64,000 bases of DNA, taken from positions 1,736,001-1,800,000 of the forward strand of contig NZ_CP086239.1 of NCBI RefSeq assembly GCF_026650985.1. Reading direction: 5' to 3'. This document shows positions 45,496-55,296 of this stretch, in pieces (positions within the stretch are counted from its first letter, which is position 1; every line of letters starts with the position of its first letter). A model generated the notes under the pieces. It was not told the origin of the DNA. It saw nothing but the letters and a program-made list of their open reading frames with translations, and made no database searches. The DNA is from Clostridium estertheticum. Its GTDB lineage: Bacteria; Bacillota; Clostridia; Clostridiales; Clostridiaceae. Both the position numbers and the translations under genes were made by a program.

Positions 45496-47529
45496 TTATA
45501 ATTTAAATTTATTAACCGTTTCCTTAAGTCTTTCAACCAAATCATCCAATTTATTGGCTGTTTCTCCTATTTGGTACATACTAGCTGTCTGCTCTTCAGT
45601 GGATGCTGTAACCTGTTCTGTAGCAGCAGAATTTTCTTCTGATATAGCAGCAAAGCTATCTATAGCTTCAACCGTAACATCTGATTTCTTAGACATAGCA
45701 CTTGTAGATTGTGACATATCACGTACAGTAGAAGCTAGTTCACCGAAAACTTTTTCTATCTCAGCGAAATTTTTACCAGCTTGGATTGCAACTTGAACAC
45801 CACTCACTACCTCATTTGTACCTTTATCCATTGTTACAGCTATAGTTTCAACTTGGTTCTGAACTCCATTTATAAGTTCCACTATACGCTTTGAAGCCTC
45901 ACTTGACTGCTCGGCAAGTTTTTTAACTTCATCTGCAACTACAGCAAAACCTTTTCCGTGTTCTCCAGCTCTTGCAGCCTCTATTGCTGCATTAAGTGCC
46001 AGCAAATTAGTTTGTGCTGCTATATCACTTATTACATCCACTATTTGCCCAATTTCTTTTGATTGTTCTAACAAATCATGTGTTCTTTCAACATTATAGC
46101 TATTCGTTTTAGCTATACTTTCCATACTATCTACTGCATCTTTGATACTCTGTGCACCCGAATTGCTTACTTTCATAGATTTTTCTACAACATTTGTCAT
46201 ATATCTGCACTGCTCTAGAACCTCATTTATATCTTTTGCTAACTCGCTTGTTATCGTTGTTGCTTTACCTGCATTTTCAGCTTGTTTAACAGCTCCACTA
46301 GCTATTTCTTGCATAGTTTGAGAAACTTCCTCCGTTCCACGTGCAGATTCTTTTGTTGTTAATGATAAATTATTTGACAGTAATCCAACTTCACTAGCTG
46401 ACTCGCCTATTGATGTTATCATATCTTTCAAGCTAGCTACAGTACCATTCAAGCTATTTGCCACTTTTCCAATTTCATCATTTTGATTCATAGTTAATTT
46501 ATTACTAAGATTCCCTAAAGCAATTTGTTCAGAGAACTCAGATAATTTAGTTAAAGGTGATGCTATTCGTTTCGCAATTAACACAATTATAAAAGCAAGT
46601 ATAACCCCAATTAATAACGTAATTAAAAGTAAAGTTATCATCATCCTTTGAGCAGGAGCAAAAAGTTCACTTTCATCTACTACACTAGCTACACTCCAAC
46701 CAGCTAAGGGAACTTTATTATAAAACACTATGTATTTCCCATTATCGTTACTAAATCTGAATATACCAGATTTTTGTTGAAGCATATCCTTACCTAACGC
46801 TTGCATGTTTGCATCCGGTATATCTGATATTTTCTTTTTCATCACTAATTCTTTGTCTGGATCTACAAGAATTGTTCCATCTTTTCCAATTAATAAACTA
46901 TATCCTTTTTCTCCAAATTTAAAAGCTTTAACTTTATCCTGAATATAGGAAAGATTAACTCCTGATATAATTGTTCCTATAGTTTTGTCAGATGGATCTT
47001 TTATTGGAACCCCCACTACTACTAAAGTTTTACCAGTCCCTTTTGATACTACTGGATTTGATATAAGATATGGTGCACCACTCATTAAATCCTTATACCA
47101 TGGTTTTTCAGACACATCACCATTTACAAGTTTTCCATTAGAATATTGCGCCCTAGATTTTCCATCATTATTAAATAGTGTAGCCGCTGCATTATCGTAT
47201 TCACCAGGATAATTTTTTTCTAAAAACTTAATTCTCTCTGAATTAAATTTATCAACAGCGCCTAAATTCGAATTAATTAATTTGGCTGTAGGTGTATTTG
47301 CAGAACTTCTTACTTCAAGAAGCTTTCCATTTAACCAAGAATTTATATTTTCTGACAAGCCGTTCGTGTTTTCTACCCTACTGCTAATAATTTCGCTTTC
47401 CATAGTTTTCTTAAACTGATAAAAGGCCGTGTAACTTAGAACTAACATTCCAATTATTACTGCTGGTAAAATGGTAAATAATAATTTCATTTTGAAAGAC
47501 AATTTTTTAATCAACCTTATCCACTCCAA
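45496..47529 (-). CDS. Methyl-accepting chemotaxis protein with double Cache sensor
   Basis: 677 residues. Membrane segments at about 12-34 and 285-310 enclose a dCache domain ([37 protein letters not shown]). HAMP and methyl-accepting domains follow with the tip [22 protein letters not shown]. As in the receptor at 28242, the amino-acid-binding Arg before WY is not present (EKPWY), so the ligand is unclear. Monocistronic. The 288-bp gap after it (47530-47817) holds only promoter sequence and the next terminator. Confidence 0.93.
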   Translation of the reverse strand: MEWIRLIKKLSFKMKLLFTILPAVIIGMLVLSYTAFYQFKKTMESEIISSRVENTNGLSENINSWLNGKLLEVRSSANTPTAKLINSNLGAVDKFNSERIKFLEKNYPGEYDNAAATLFNNDGKSRAQYSNGKLVNGDVSEKPWYKDLMSGAPYLISNPVVSKGTGKTLVVVGVPIKDPSDKTIGTIISGVNLSYIQDKVKAFKFGEKGYSLLIGKDGTILVDPDKELVMKKKISDIPDANMQALGKDMLQQKSGIFRFSNDNGKYIVFYNKVPLAGWSVASVVDESELFAPAQRMMITLLLITLLIGVILAFIIVLIAKRIASPLTKLSEFSEQIALGNLSNKLTMNQNDEIGKVANSLNGTVASLKDMITSIGESASEVGLLSNNLSLTTKESARGTEEVSQTMQEIASGAVKQAENAGKATTITSELAKDINEVLEQCRYMTNVVEKSMKVSNSGAQSIKDAVDSMESIAKTNSYNVERTHDLLEQSKEIGQIVDVISDIAAQTNLLALNAAIEAARAGEHGKGFAVVADEVKKLAEQSSEASKRIVELINGVQNQVETIAVTMDKGTNEVVSGVQVAIQAGKNFAEIEKVFGELASTVRDMSQSTSAMSKKSDVTVEAIDSFAAISEENSAATEQVTASTEEQTASMYQIGETANKLDDLVERLKETVNKFKL

Positions 47530-47760
47530 TCAATATCATTTTTATTACTAATTGTTATATTGTTAATGTCTAGATTTGTCGTATTTTACTTTTATATGTA
47601 TTACTATAAATTCTCTCTCCTTCAATTAGTATATCGTTTGATAAATTAATTACTTTATACCTTTGTTAAACCCCATAAATGTTAAATTTTCGACATATAA
47701 ACTAATTTAAAAAGTTCGTTAAATTAGGATATCTAAAACAAACTTAATTTTTTTAAATAA

Positions 47761-47796
47761 AAATAAAGTTAACATCATATGATGTCAACTTTATTT
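47761..47796 (-). terminator. Terminator of the deo operon
   Basis: AAATAAAGTT and AACTTTATTT with inner ACATCAT/ATGATGT form an 18-bp stem with one mismatch; T-rich sequence follows on the minus strand. Confidence 0.85.
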
Positions 47797-47817
47797 TTAG
47801 TTTTCTCAATAATTTTT

Positions 47818-48321
47818 TTATGAAACTTGTGATATTGTCTTATCTGATTTTCTCTCAGTTAGTTTTTTAATTAAAACTCCACCAACATCTGAGACTATTC
47901 CTAAAACTGATCCCATTAATAAAGCCATTATTGTAGCTTTCCAATTTCCATTCATTCCAAAAGTGGAAGCACAGCCTACAAAAGTTCCAGGAATAAATGC
48001 TAAAAATGGAATTTTAGCTTGCGCAATTATAAAAAATGAAATAATGGTAGTCATAACCGCTACTGGTTCTGGTATAGGAAGCATATTTGAAAACTGAATA
48101 GCAATCATCGCCCAAAGAATTCCAGACATATTACATATCACTGATTTCTTCCATCCTTTTACAAATCGATTTCCAGCAGCATAATAACTAGTACATCCCA
48201 TAAAACCAACCCAAGCCATAAGTCCAAGTTTAGTACTTAGTATGATCCAAACCCCTGATAGTAACCCAATACTTATAGCGCTAGAATTTAAAGCATCTAT
48301 ACACTTTCCCTTTTCACACAC
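47818..48321 (-). CDS. DUF1097 membrane protein
   Basis: 167 residues with four to five membrane segments, typical for DUF1097 (GLMAWVGFMGCTSYYAAG; IPGTFVGCASTFGMNG). It starts with GTG that shares one base with the stop of pdp, so translation is coupled; no separate ribosome-binding site is visible. The family is of unknown function. Its place at the end of the nucleoside operon suggests a role tied to nucleosides or their bases, perhaps transport of a released base, but this is inference. Confidence 0.82.
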   Translation of the reverse strand: MCEKGKCIDALNSSAISIGLLSGVWIILSTKLGLMAWVGFMGCTSYYAAGNRFVKGWKKSVICNMSGILWAMIAIQFSNMLPIPEPVAVMTTIISFFIIAQAKIPFLAFIPGTFVGCASTFGMNGNWKATIMALLMGSVLGIVSDVGGVLIKKLTERKSDKTISQVS

Positions 48322-49622
48322 TACTTAGTAATAACTTCATGGATTAATGTTGGCTTAGTTGCATGATCACTAATAGAGATATTTTCATATATTTTTGCCT
48401 TTACATCTTCTACATTTTCACGGTTTGCGTAGATAGTTATAAGAGTTTCACCCTTTTCTACCTTGTCGCCAACCTTTTTGCGTAACATTAATCCTACTGC
48501 TAAATCAATTTTGTCCTCTTTTGTTGCCCTACCTGCGCCAAGTAACATTGCTGCAATACCAATCTCATCAGCTACCATATTAGATACAAAACCACTAGTT
48601 AAAGCAGGGACATCAATTTTATATTTAGCTTGTGGTAATTTATCTGGATTATCTACAACTGATTCATCTCCACCTTGATTTTTAATAAATACTTTAAACT
48701 TGTCTAGTGCTTTACCATTTTTTATTACTTCAAGAAGCATTTTTCTTGCTTCCTCCAATGTTTTTGCTTTTTTAGCAAGCACTACCATTTGACTTCCAAG
48801 TGTTAGGACAAGTTCTGTAAGATCTTCCGGACCTTCTCCTCTTAATGTATCGATGGCTTCCTTTACCTCAAGTGCATTACCAATTGCAAATCCTAAAGGT
48901 TGTGACATGTCAGAGATTATCGCCATGGTATTTCTTCCTACATTATTACCAATTTGAACCATTGCATGAGCTAAATTTTCTGCATCTTTATCCGTTTTCA
49001 TGAAAGCTCCTGCACCAGTTTTAACATCTAGAACTATTGCATTAGCTCCTGATGCAATTTTTTTACTCATAATAGAACTAGCTATCAGTGGAATTGAGTT
49101 AACAGTTCCAGTAACGTCACGAAGTGCGTATAATTTCTTGTCGGCCGGAGTTAAGTTCCCTGTTTGACCAATAACAGCAACTTTGTCACGGTTAACTAAT
49201 TCAATAAATTTATCATTTGTAATCTCTACATGGAAACCACTTATAGATTCTAATTTATCAATTGTTCCGCCAGTATGTCCAAGACCTCGTCCAGACATTT
49301 TAGCAACTGGTATATCCAAAGCAGCAACAAGCGGTGCAAGTACTAGTGTTGTTGTATCGCCCACACCACCCGTTGAGTGTTTATCTACTTTTATACCTTC
49401 AATTTTTGATAAATCAATAGTTTCACCAGAATTAACCATAGCCATAGTCAAATCTGCCCTCTCACGATCATTCATATCTTGAAAATAAATAGCCATTGCG
49501 AGTGAACTTGCTTGATAATCAGGGATGTTTCCATTAGTGTACCCTTCTATAAAAAAATTAATTTCTTCAGTTGTTAATTCTTTACCATCACGTTTTTTTG
49601 AAATTACATCTACCATTCTCAT
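48321..49622 (-). CDS. pdp: Pyrimidine-nucleoside phosphorylase
   Basis: 433 residues from the ATG at 49622, eight bases after GGGTGG; this matches the 433 residues of B. subtilis Pdp. It splits uridine, thymidine and deoxyuridine with phosphate to the base and (deoxy)ribose-1-phosphate. The signature [19 protein letters not shown] and [15 protein letters not shown] (phosphate and nucleoside sites) are intact, as is the C-terminal domain ([19 protein letters not shown]). It lies between deoB and the DUF1097 gene. Confidence 0.97.
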   Translation of the reverse strand: MRMVDVISKKRDGKELTTEEINFFIEGYTNGNIPDYQASSLAMAIYFQDMNDRERADLTMAMVNSGETIDLSKIEGIKVDKHSTGGVGDTTTLVLAPLVAALDIPVAKMSGRGLGHTGGTIDKLESISGFHVEITNDKFIELVNRDKVAVIGQTGNLTPADKKLYALRDVTGTVNSIPLIASSIMSKKIASGANAIVLDVKTGAGAFMKTDKDAENLAHAMVQIGNNVGRNTMAIISDMSQPLGFAIGNALEVKEAIDTLRGEGPEDLTELVLTLGSQMVVLAKKAKTLEEARKMLLEVIKNGKALDKFKVFIKNQGGDESVVDNPDKLPQAKYKIDVPALTSGFVSNMVADEIGIAAMLLGAGRATKEDKIDLAVGLMLRKKVGDKVEKGETLITIYANRENVEDVKAKIYENISISDHATKPTLIHEVITK

Positions 49623-49638
49623 TTTTATTACCACCCTT

Positions 49639-50820
49639 TTATTTTAATTTTTCTAAAAAGCTTTCGCCATACTTTGGAATTTTAACATTAAAATTATAAG
49701 CAACAGTTGCCCCTATATCAGCAAATGTTTTGCGTACTCCTAAATCTTTACCTTCCTTGAACCGTTTTGAATAAGCAAGTAGTGGGACAAATTCCCTTGT
49801 ATGATCTGTTCCTCGATAAGTTGGATCATTCCCATGATCTGCTGTAATTAATAATAAGTCATCTTCTTGTAATTTTTCGAAGACTTCCGGTAACCTTTTA
49901 TCAAAAGCTTCTAATGCATCACCATAACCAATTGGATCACGACGATGTCCATAAACTGCATCAAAATCCACTAGATTAAGGAAACTAATGCCATGAAAGT
50001 CTTCATCTAATAATGTTATTAATTTATCCATACCATCCATGTTAGATGTAGTTCTAATTGCTTTTGTAACTCCTTCTCCAAGAAATATATCTGAAATTTT
50101 TCCAATTGCAATAGAGTCTAAATTATCATCTTTCAAATAATTCATTACTGTTTTATCAAAAGGTTTTAACGCATAATCATGACGATTAGAAGTTCTCTTA
50201 AAAGTATTTGCAGTTTTACCAACAAATGGCCTAGCAATAATTCGTCCTAACTTATATGGATTGTCTAGTGTTATCTTGCGACAATAATCGCAAATTTTAT
50301 ACAATTCATCTAATGGTATAATTTCTTCATTTGCAGCAATTTGCAGCACAGAATCTCCCGATGTATATACTATTAACTCTCCAGTTTTAAGCTGCCTTTC
50401 ACCAAGTTCTTTTATGATTTCTGTCCCACTAGCAGGTCTATTTCCTATAATTTTTCTACCAGAAAAAGTTTCAATCCTTTCAATTAACTCCTTTGGAAAA
50501 CCATCTAGAAAAACACGAAACGGTTTATCGATATATAATCCCATCATCTCCCAGTGACCTGTCATTGTATCTTTCCCACAAGAGGCTTCTTGCATTTTTG
50601 TATAGTAAGCTTTTGGATGAATTGCTTTTTCTACGCCTTTTATTTCATAAATGTTTGATAATCCCAGGGCTTCCATATTGGGCATATTAAGTCCATTTTT
50701 CTTCTGCGCAATATGAGCTAATGTATTAACATTGAAATCATCAAAATCCTTTGAATCTGGTGATTCACCAATACCGACTGAATCCATCACTATAATATGA
50801 ATCCTTTTAAATTTTTCCAT
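49639..50820 (-). CDS. deoB: Phosphopentomutase
   Basis: 393 residues, the usual length. It moves phosphate between C1 and C5 of ribose or deoxyribose, linking the phosphorylase to DeoC. Metal ligands are in [11 protein letters not shown], the catalytic Thr in [13 protein letters not shown], and [23 protein letters not shown] near the end. AAAGGGGTT precedes the ATG. It is 24 bases from nupC upstream and 16 from pdp downstream. Confidence 0.97.
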   Translation of the reverse strand: MEKFKRIHIIVMDSVGIGESPDSKDFDDFNVNTLAHIAQKKNGLNMPNMEALGLSNIYEIKGVEKAIHPKAYYTKMQEASCGKDTMTGHWEMMGLYIDKPFRVFLDGFPKELIERIETFSGRKIIGNRPASGTEIIKELGERQLKTGELIVYTSGDSVLQIAANEEIIPLDELYKICDYCRKITLDNPYKLGRIIARPFVGKTANTFKRTSNRHDYALKPFDKTVMNYLKDDNLDSIAIGKISDIFLGEGVTKAIRTTSNMDGMDKLITLLDEDFHGISFLNLVDFDAVYGHRRDPIGYGDALEAFDKRLPEVFEKLQEDDLLLITADHGNDPTYRGTDHTREFVPLLAYSKRFKEGKDLGVRKTFADIGATVAYNFNVKIPKYGESFLEKLK

Positions 50821-50843
50821 TTTAACCCCTTCTTTCTTTTGTC

Positions 50844-52019
50844 TTATACAATTAAACCAACAACAGTTGCTGTTAATACACTAACTAAAGTTGCACCAAA
50901 TAATAGTTTTAGACCAAATCTAGCAACAACATTACCTTGTTTTTCATTAAGTCCTTTAACTGCTCCTGCAATAATTCCAATGGATGAAAAGTTTGCAAAA
51001 GAAACTAAGAATACAGAAACAATAGCCGTTGTTCTTGCGGTTAAATGTATACTTGCTAAGCTAGTCATTGCAACAAATTCGTTTGATACTAATTTTGTTG
51101 CCATTATGCTTGCAGCAGGTACTGCTTCCTTAAAAGGTACCCCCATTAAAACAGCAAATGGTGAAAATACATATCCAAGTATATTTTGAAAAGAAATACC
51201 AAAAACACCTTTGAAGGCCATATTAATCATAGCAATTATGGCTACGAATCCAATAAGCATTGCTCCAACTATGATGGCTACTTTGAATCCATCCATAATA
51301 TATTCGCCAAGCATTTCAAAGAATGATTGCTTTTTTTCTTCTTTAACTACTAATATATCTTCCTCTGCTGTTACTGTATATGGATTTATAATTGAACATA
51401 TAATAAATCCACCAAATAAGTTTAAAATAAGAGCTGTTACAACATATCTAGGTTTTAAAAGAACCATATAAGAACCAACTATTGACATAGATACTGTTGA
51501 CATAGCTGACGCACAAAGGGTATAAAGACGATGCTCTGGTAATAGATCTAGTTCTTTTTTAACTGAAATAAATACTTCTGATTGACCAAGAATAGCAGCG
51601 GCTACTCCATTATATGATTCGAGCTTACCCATACCATTAATCTTACTTAACCCTAATCCGATATATTTAATTATAAACGGTAATACCTTCCAATACTGTA
51701 GAATTCCAATTAAAGCAGAAATAAATACTATTGGCAAAAGAACACTTATAAAAAATGTAAATTGGTTATCATTAACTAATCCACCAAATACAAAATTTAC
51801 GCCTTCAGCAGCACATTTAAGCAATAAGCCGAACCCACTTGCTACTCCACCTACTAAAAAATTACCAACACCAGTATTTAGCAATATAAATCCAAGTATG
51901 AATTGTAAAATAACCATTACAACGATAGGTCGGTATTTTACCTTTTTTTTATCAGCACTAGTAATCCATGCAAGGCCTAAGACAACAATTAAACCTATAA
52001 TTCCAATAATATATTTCAT
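50844..52019 (-). CDS. nupC: NupC-family concentrative nucleoside transporter
   Basis: 391 residues with about ten membrane segments. It takes up nucleosides with H+ or Na+. [51 protein letters not shown] and [11 protein letters not shown] (substrate site) are characteristic. AGGGGG lies upstream of the ATG. A stem-loop at 52083-52116 separates it from deoC and may reduce read-through. Confidence 0.95.
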   Translation of the reverse strand: MKYIIGIIGLIVVLGLAWITSADKKKVKYRPIVVMVILQFILGFILLNTGVGNFLVGGVASGFGLLLKCAAEGVNFVFGGLVNDNQFTFFISVLLPIVFISALIGILQYWKVLPFIIKYIGLGLSKINGMGKLESYNGVAAAILGQSEVFISVKKELDLLPEHRLYTLCASAMSTVSMSIVGSYMVLLKPRYVVTALILNLFGGFIICSIINPYTVTAEEDILVVKEEKKQSFFEMLGEYIMDGFKVAIIVGAMLIGFVAIIAMINMAFKGVFGISFQNILGYVFSPFAVLMGVPFKEAVPAASIMATKLVSNEFVAMTSLASIHLTARTTAIVSVFLVSFANFSSIGIIAGAVKGLNEKQGNVVARFGLKLLFGATLVSVLTATVVGLIV

Positions 52020-52082
52020 TTTGATTCCCCCTAAATATTTACATAATTTATATAACGTTTACACAAAAGGCAAATTATTTTA

Positions 52083-52116
52083 GAAATTAACAATAAGTAA
52101 TATTATTGTTAATTTC
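52083..52116 (-). terminator. Stem-loop between deoC and nupC
   Basis: GAAATTAACAATA and TATTGTTAATTTC form a 13-bp perfect stem with an eight-base loop. Probably a partial terminator or mRNA processing/stability element. Confidence 0.55.
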
Positions 52117-52127
52117 CTTTTCATTTT

Positions 52128-52769
52128 TTATGAAATAATAGAAATACCTGAGCTTGTTCCAATACGATTTGCACCAGCATTAATCATCTGTGTAGCCTCT
52201 TCTTTGGTATGAATACCACCTGAAGCTTTTACACCCATTTCTGTCCCTACTGTTTCACGCATTAATTTAACATCTTGAGCAGTTGCTCCACCTTTTGAAA
52301 ATCCTGTTGATGTTTTTACAAAATCTGCTCCTGCTTTTTTAGCGAGCTCACAAGCTTTTATTTTTTCATCTTTTGTTAAAAGACAAGTTTCAATAATAAC
52401 TTTTACAAGCGCTTTTCCTTTTGCGACTTCAACAACAGCCTTAATATCATTTTCAACATATGTATAATTTTTATCCTTTAGTTCACCGATACTAATAACC
52501 ATATCGACTTCTGTTGCTCCATTTTTAATTGCATCACTTGTTTCAAATGCTTTTGTTTCAGTTGTGTTTGCACCAAGTGGAAATCCTATAACAACGCATA
52601 CACTGACCCCACTATCTTTTAATCCTAGGCTTGCCTCTTTAGTCCATTTTGGATTTACACAAACGGATGAAAATTTGTTTGTTTTTGCCTCTTTTATTAA
52701 TTGTAATATTTGTTCCTTAGTTGCATCTGGTTTAAGTTCAGTATGATCAATAATTGTAGCAATATTCAT
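52128..52769 (-). CDS. deoC: Deoxyribose-phosphate aldolase
   Basis: 213 residues from the ATG at 52769, eight bases after AGGAG; a longer start begins before that site. It cleaves deoxyribose-5-phosphate to glyceraldehyde-3-phosphate and acetaldehyde. The Schiff-base Lys is in [13 protein letters not shown], the second active-site Lys in GVKASGGI, and the Asp in [12 protein letters not shown] at the start. It is the first gene of the deoC-nupC-deoB-pdp-DUF1097 unit, under the DeoR-type promoter at 52803-52853. Confidence 0.97.
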   Translation of the reverse strand: MNIATIIDHTELKPDATKEQILQLIKEAKTNKFSSVCVNPKWTKEASLGLKDSGVSVCVVIGFPLGANTTETKAFETSDAIKNGATEVDMVISIGELKDKNYTYVENDIKAVVEVAKGKALVKVIIETCLLTKDEKIKACELAKKAGADFVKTSTGFSKGGATAQDVKLMRETVGTEMGVKASGGIHTKEEATQMINAGANRIGTSSGISIIS

Positions 52770-52802
52770 TGTAAATCTCCTTTTCATCTTTATTATACTT
52801 TT

Positions 52803-52853
52803 ATAATAAATCTTATTTGAACATTTGTAAAGAGCAAAGTGAAATTTTGTTCA
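52803..52853 (-). promoter_or_regulatory. deoC promoter with DeoR operator
   Basis: Minus strand: TGAACAAAATTTCA at 52853-52840, then TTTACA (-35, 52831-52826), 17 bp containing TGTTCAAAT, and TATTAT (-10, 52808-52803). The first sequence matches the DeoR operator palindrome of B. subtilis (core GAACAAAATTTCA); TTCAAA within the spacer is the repeated half-site described for that system. The cdd promoter has the same layout. Confidence 0.85.
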
Positions 52854-52954
52854 TTTTATTTATTTAAGACATTTTATAGTTAGATTTTGACTATTTTAAA
52901 CTTCTATATTAAGGATAAAGTAGTTATAAAATCATATAACTAAATTTCGAAAAT

Positions 52955-53008
52955 AAAAGCATATTTTGTATAATTGTTTTACTTTAACAATTATAAAAAT
53001 ATGCTTTT
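52955..53008 (-). terminator. Terminator of cdd
   Basis: AAAAGCATATTTT...AATTGTT and AACAATT...AAAATATGCTTTT form a stem of more than 20 bp about 40 bases after cdd. It makes cdd a separate transcription unit from deoC. Confidence 0.85.
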
Positions 53009-53048
53009 AAGTTTGATTATTCGTGTTAACCATCAACAGGATATTTTC

Positions 53049-53447
53049 TTACTTGCCTAAATCTTTCTTAGTAAAAGCTCCTGGTAATATTTCATCTAAT
53101 GTTTTAACTAAATATTCAGTATCATTTTTACCTAAAATTATTTTAGTATCGTCTGTTGCAAATTCAGCTATTACTTGTCTACAAATACCACAAGGATAAG
53201 TATAGTCATTTTGTACTCCTACTATAGCAATTGCCTTAATAGTTGTATAACCTTCAGAAACGGCTTTAAATATAGCTGTTCTTTCAGCACAATTAGTAGC
53301 ACCATATGATGCATTTTCAATATTACACCCTGTAAATATCTTTCCGTCATCAGTTAGTACAGCTGCACCAACTTTAAAATTAGAATAAGGAGCATATGCA
53401 TTTTTTCTTGCCTGTAAAGCCTGTGAAACTAATTTTTCATATTCCAT
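53049..53447 (-). CDS. cdd: Cytidine deaminase
   Basis: 132 residues, the standard homotetrameric size. It deaminates cytidine and deoxycytidine to uridine forms that Pdp can split. The zinc site is complete: the Cys of GATNCAERTA with the catalytic Glu, and PCGICRQV with two Cys. GCNIENASYG binds the nucleoside. AGGAGGG lies upstream. It has its own DeoR-controlled promoter and terminator. Confidence 0.97.
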   Translation of the reverse strand: MEYEKLVSQALQARKNAYAPYSNFKVGAAVLTDDGKIFTGCNIENASYGATNCAERTAIFKAVSEGYTTIKAIAIVGVQNDYTYPCGICRQVIAEFATDDTKIILGKNDTEYLVKTLDEILPGAFTKKDLGK

Positions 53448-53487
53448 ATTAATTATAACCCTCCTTTTTAAGCCTTATTATAATTTT

Positions 53488-53538
53488 ATAATAAGGCTTT
53501 TTTGAAACTTTGTAAAGCTATACATGAAATTTTGTTCA
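53488..53538 (-). promoter_or_regulatory. cdd promoter with DeoR operator
   Basis: Minus strand: TGAACAAAATTTCA at 53538-53525, then TTTACA (-35, 53516-53511), 17 bp containing AGTTTCAAA, and TATTAT (-10, 53493-53488). Elements, order and the 17-bp spacing equal those at deoC. The -10 lies inside an inverted repeat (AAGCCTTATTATAA/TTATAATAAGGCTT, 53470-53498), so the mRNA leader starts within that repeat. Confidence 0.85.
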
Positions 53539-53542
53539 AATA

Positions 53543-54487
53543 TTATTCTAAAAGTCTCTTTGCAGTATATTGATCTGTAATTAGTATATTGGCACTTTTA
53601 GCTTTTAATGCTCCTTTGATAGCTTTCAATTTTAGTTTACCACCTGCAACTAAAATAGACTTCTCCTTTTGTTTAAGCTCATCTATGGATATCCCTATGG
53701 TACGATTGTTAATTTGTTCATCACATATTTCACCATTCTCATCAAAAAAGCGTGAACAAATATCTCCTACACTCTTTTCCATTAAAATTTTTTTCTCTTT
53801 TTCATTTAAATAACCTAAACGAAAAAGTAAAGCTCCATCACGAACAGTTCCAACGGTAAAGATAGCTACATTAGCTTGAATCCCCATTTCCATAGTACTT
53901 TTTATATGACGATCCTCTTCTACCATTTGTTTCACGATGGCATTATCAAAAATTACCGGCAGAGGCAAATATCTTGGAACCGTCTTAAAAGCTTCAGCAA
54001 AAAGAGCAATTGTTTCTGATGCATATGTATTTACATCTGAATGACTAATTCCACCTTTTAACTGAACCACTTCTACACCTTTAACACTTTGCGGCATAAG
54101 TCTTTTTGCAACTTCATACATTGTTGTTCCCCAACTTACCCCAATAATATCTCCATTCTTTATGGTTCCTTGTAAATATTCTGCTGCTTCTTTACTAATA
54201 TATTCTCTGCTAGAAACATAATCATCCCTAGGTGAGAAAACAACATGAACATCATTTAATTCATATTTTTCTTTTAATTCATAGGCTAAATTATCTAAAT
54301 CATCAAATGGATCAATAATACTAATTTTTACATAACCTTTTTTTTTGGCATATTGAAGAAGCCTAGATATAGTCGGTCTTGACATTCCAAGTTGTAGCGC
54401 AATCTGTTGTTGGCTATAATCTGACTGATAATATAGTCGTGCCACTTCAACACTTAATTGTTGCTTTTCACTATCCACAAATTTCAC
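53543..54487 (-). CDS. deoR: DeoR transcriptional regulator (SorC/DeoR family)
   Basis: 314 residues. Helix-turn-helix SQQQIALQLGMSRPTISRLL at about 25-44, then a SorC-type sugar-binding domain (IIGVSWGTTMYEVAKRL, VQLKGGISHSDVNTYA). It matches B. subtilis DeoR, which represses nucleoside genes until deoxyribose-5-phosphate binds. The first codon is GTG; the site AGGAT is very close, so translation may start three codons later at another GTG (54478). Operators fitting this protein lie upstream of cdd and deoC. It lies 20 bp after the carbonic anhydrase gene and may be co-transcribed with it. Confidence 0.93.
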   Translation of the reverse strand: MKFVDSEKQQLSVEVARLYYQSDYSQQQIALQLGMSRPTISRLLQYAKKKGYVKISIIDPFDDLDNLAYELKEKYELNDVHVVFSPRDDYVSSREYISKEAAEYLQGTIKNGDIIGVSWGTTMYEVAKRLMPQSVKGVEVVQLKGGISHSDVNTYASETIALFAEAFKTVPRYLPLPVIFDNAIVKQMVEEDRHIKSTMEMGIQANVAIFTVGTVRDGALLFRLGYLNEKEKKILMEKSVGDICSRFFDENGEICDEQINNRTIGISIDELKQKEKSILVAGGKLKLKAIKGALKAKSANILITDQYTAKRLLE

Positions 54488-54507
54488 ATCCTATTCTTGT
54501 TTTGTAT

Positions 54508-55068
54508 CTATTCATCACCATTTATCACAACTTCTATTTCTCCTGTTTCTGGATTCATAATAAGCCCATGTACTTTTATGTTTTCTGGAAGTAGAGGATG
54601 ACTTTTTATCCTACTTACACTTTCTTTTATAGAGCCCTCAACTGATTCAAATCCATGAAGCCAACGCTTAACATCAATTCCTGCATTGTATAATGTTAGC
54701 AATGTTTCTTTTTTTATTCCCATATCCATCATTTTATTAACAACCTCAGTTGTATCTAAATTACTCATTCCACAACCATGATGCCCTACTACAAAAATAT
54801 CTTCCGCTTTAAATTCATATACTGCAACTAATATACTTCTCATTACACCACCAAACTGATGCATAACAGTTGCTCCTGCATCCTTTATTATTTTTGCATC
54901 ACCATTTTTTATATTCATAGCCTTTGGTAATAATTCTGTTAATCTAGTATCCATGCAGGTTAATATCACCATTTTCTTTTTAGGTATTTTAGTTGTTATA
55001 TATTTTTCATAATCTTTATTTTTTACAAAATTTTTATTATACTCAATTATCTTTTCTAATTTGCTCAT
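54508..55068 (-). CDS. Beta-class carbonic anhydrase
   Basis: 186 residues. It interconverts CO2 and bicarbonate. The zinc ligands fit CMDTRLTE (Cys, with the Asp-Arg pair) and GHHGCGM (His and Cys). KIIKDAGATV and HQFGGVMRSILVAVYEF are family landmarks of the short clade common in clostridia. The promoter lies in a 71-bp element (55141-55211) also found upstream of the beta-CASP gene. Located directly upstream of deoR. Confidence 0.92.
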   Translation of the reverse strand: MSKLEKIIEYNKNFVKNKDYEKYITTKIPKKKMVILTCMDTRLTELLPKAMNIKNGDAKIIKDAGATVMHQFGGVMRSILVAVYEFKAEDIFVVGHHGCGMSNLDTTEVVNKMMDMGIKKETLLTLYNAGIDVKRWLHGFESVEGSIKESVSRIKSHPLLPENIKVHGLIMNPETGEIEVVINGDE

Positions 55069-55140
55069 TTAACCCACATCCTTAATATAATCTTATTTCT
55101 ATTACTTTTTTATTTTAAAATAATAATGTTTTGATTTTAA

Positions 55141-55211
55141 TTTCATCTAATTCTTCGAAATATTCAAATATTTATTCCTATTATAACAGATATATTATTA
55201 TATACCTAGCT
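55141..55211 (-). repeat. 71-bp repeated promoter/leader element, copy 1
   Basis: Aligns without gaps to 58926-58996 with about ten differences. On the minus strand it includes TGTTATAAT, an extended -10 box, followed by a palindrome AAATATT-CA-AATATTT in the early leader. It lies 73-143 bp upstream of the carbonic anhydrase start. Confidence 0.85.
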
Positions 55212-55296
55212 AGTCTTTCATCATACTAAAAGGCTTGATTCATACAAACGTATCCCTAACAATAAACGCCACAACTACACCTAGTATGCCTAAATT

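Noticed and set aside
54379-54594. Plus-strand open frame across the deoR/carbonic anhydrase junction
   Set aside because: It is antisense to two genes with complete motifs and has no ribosome-binding site.
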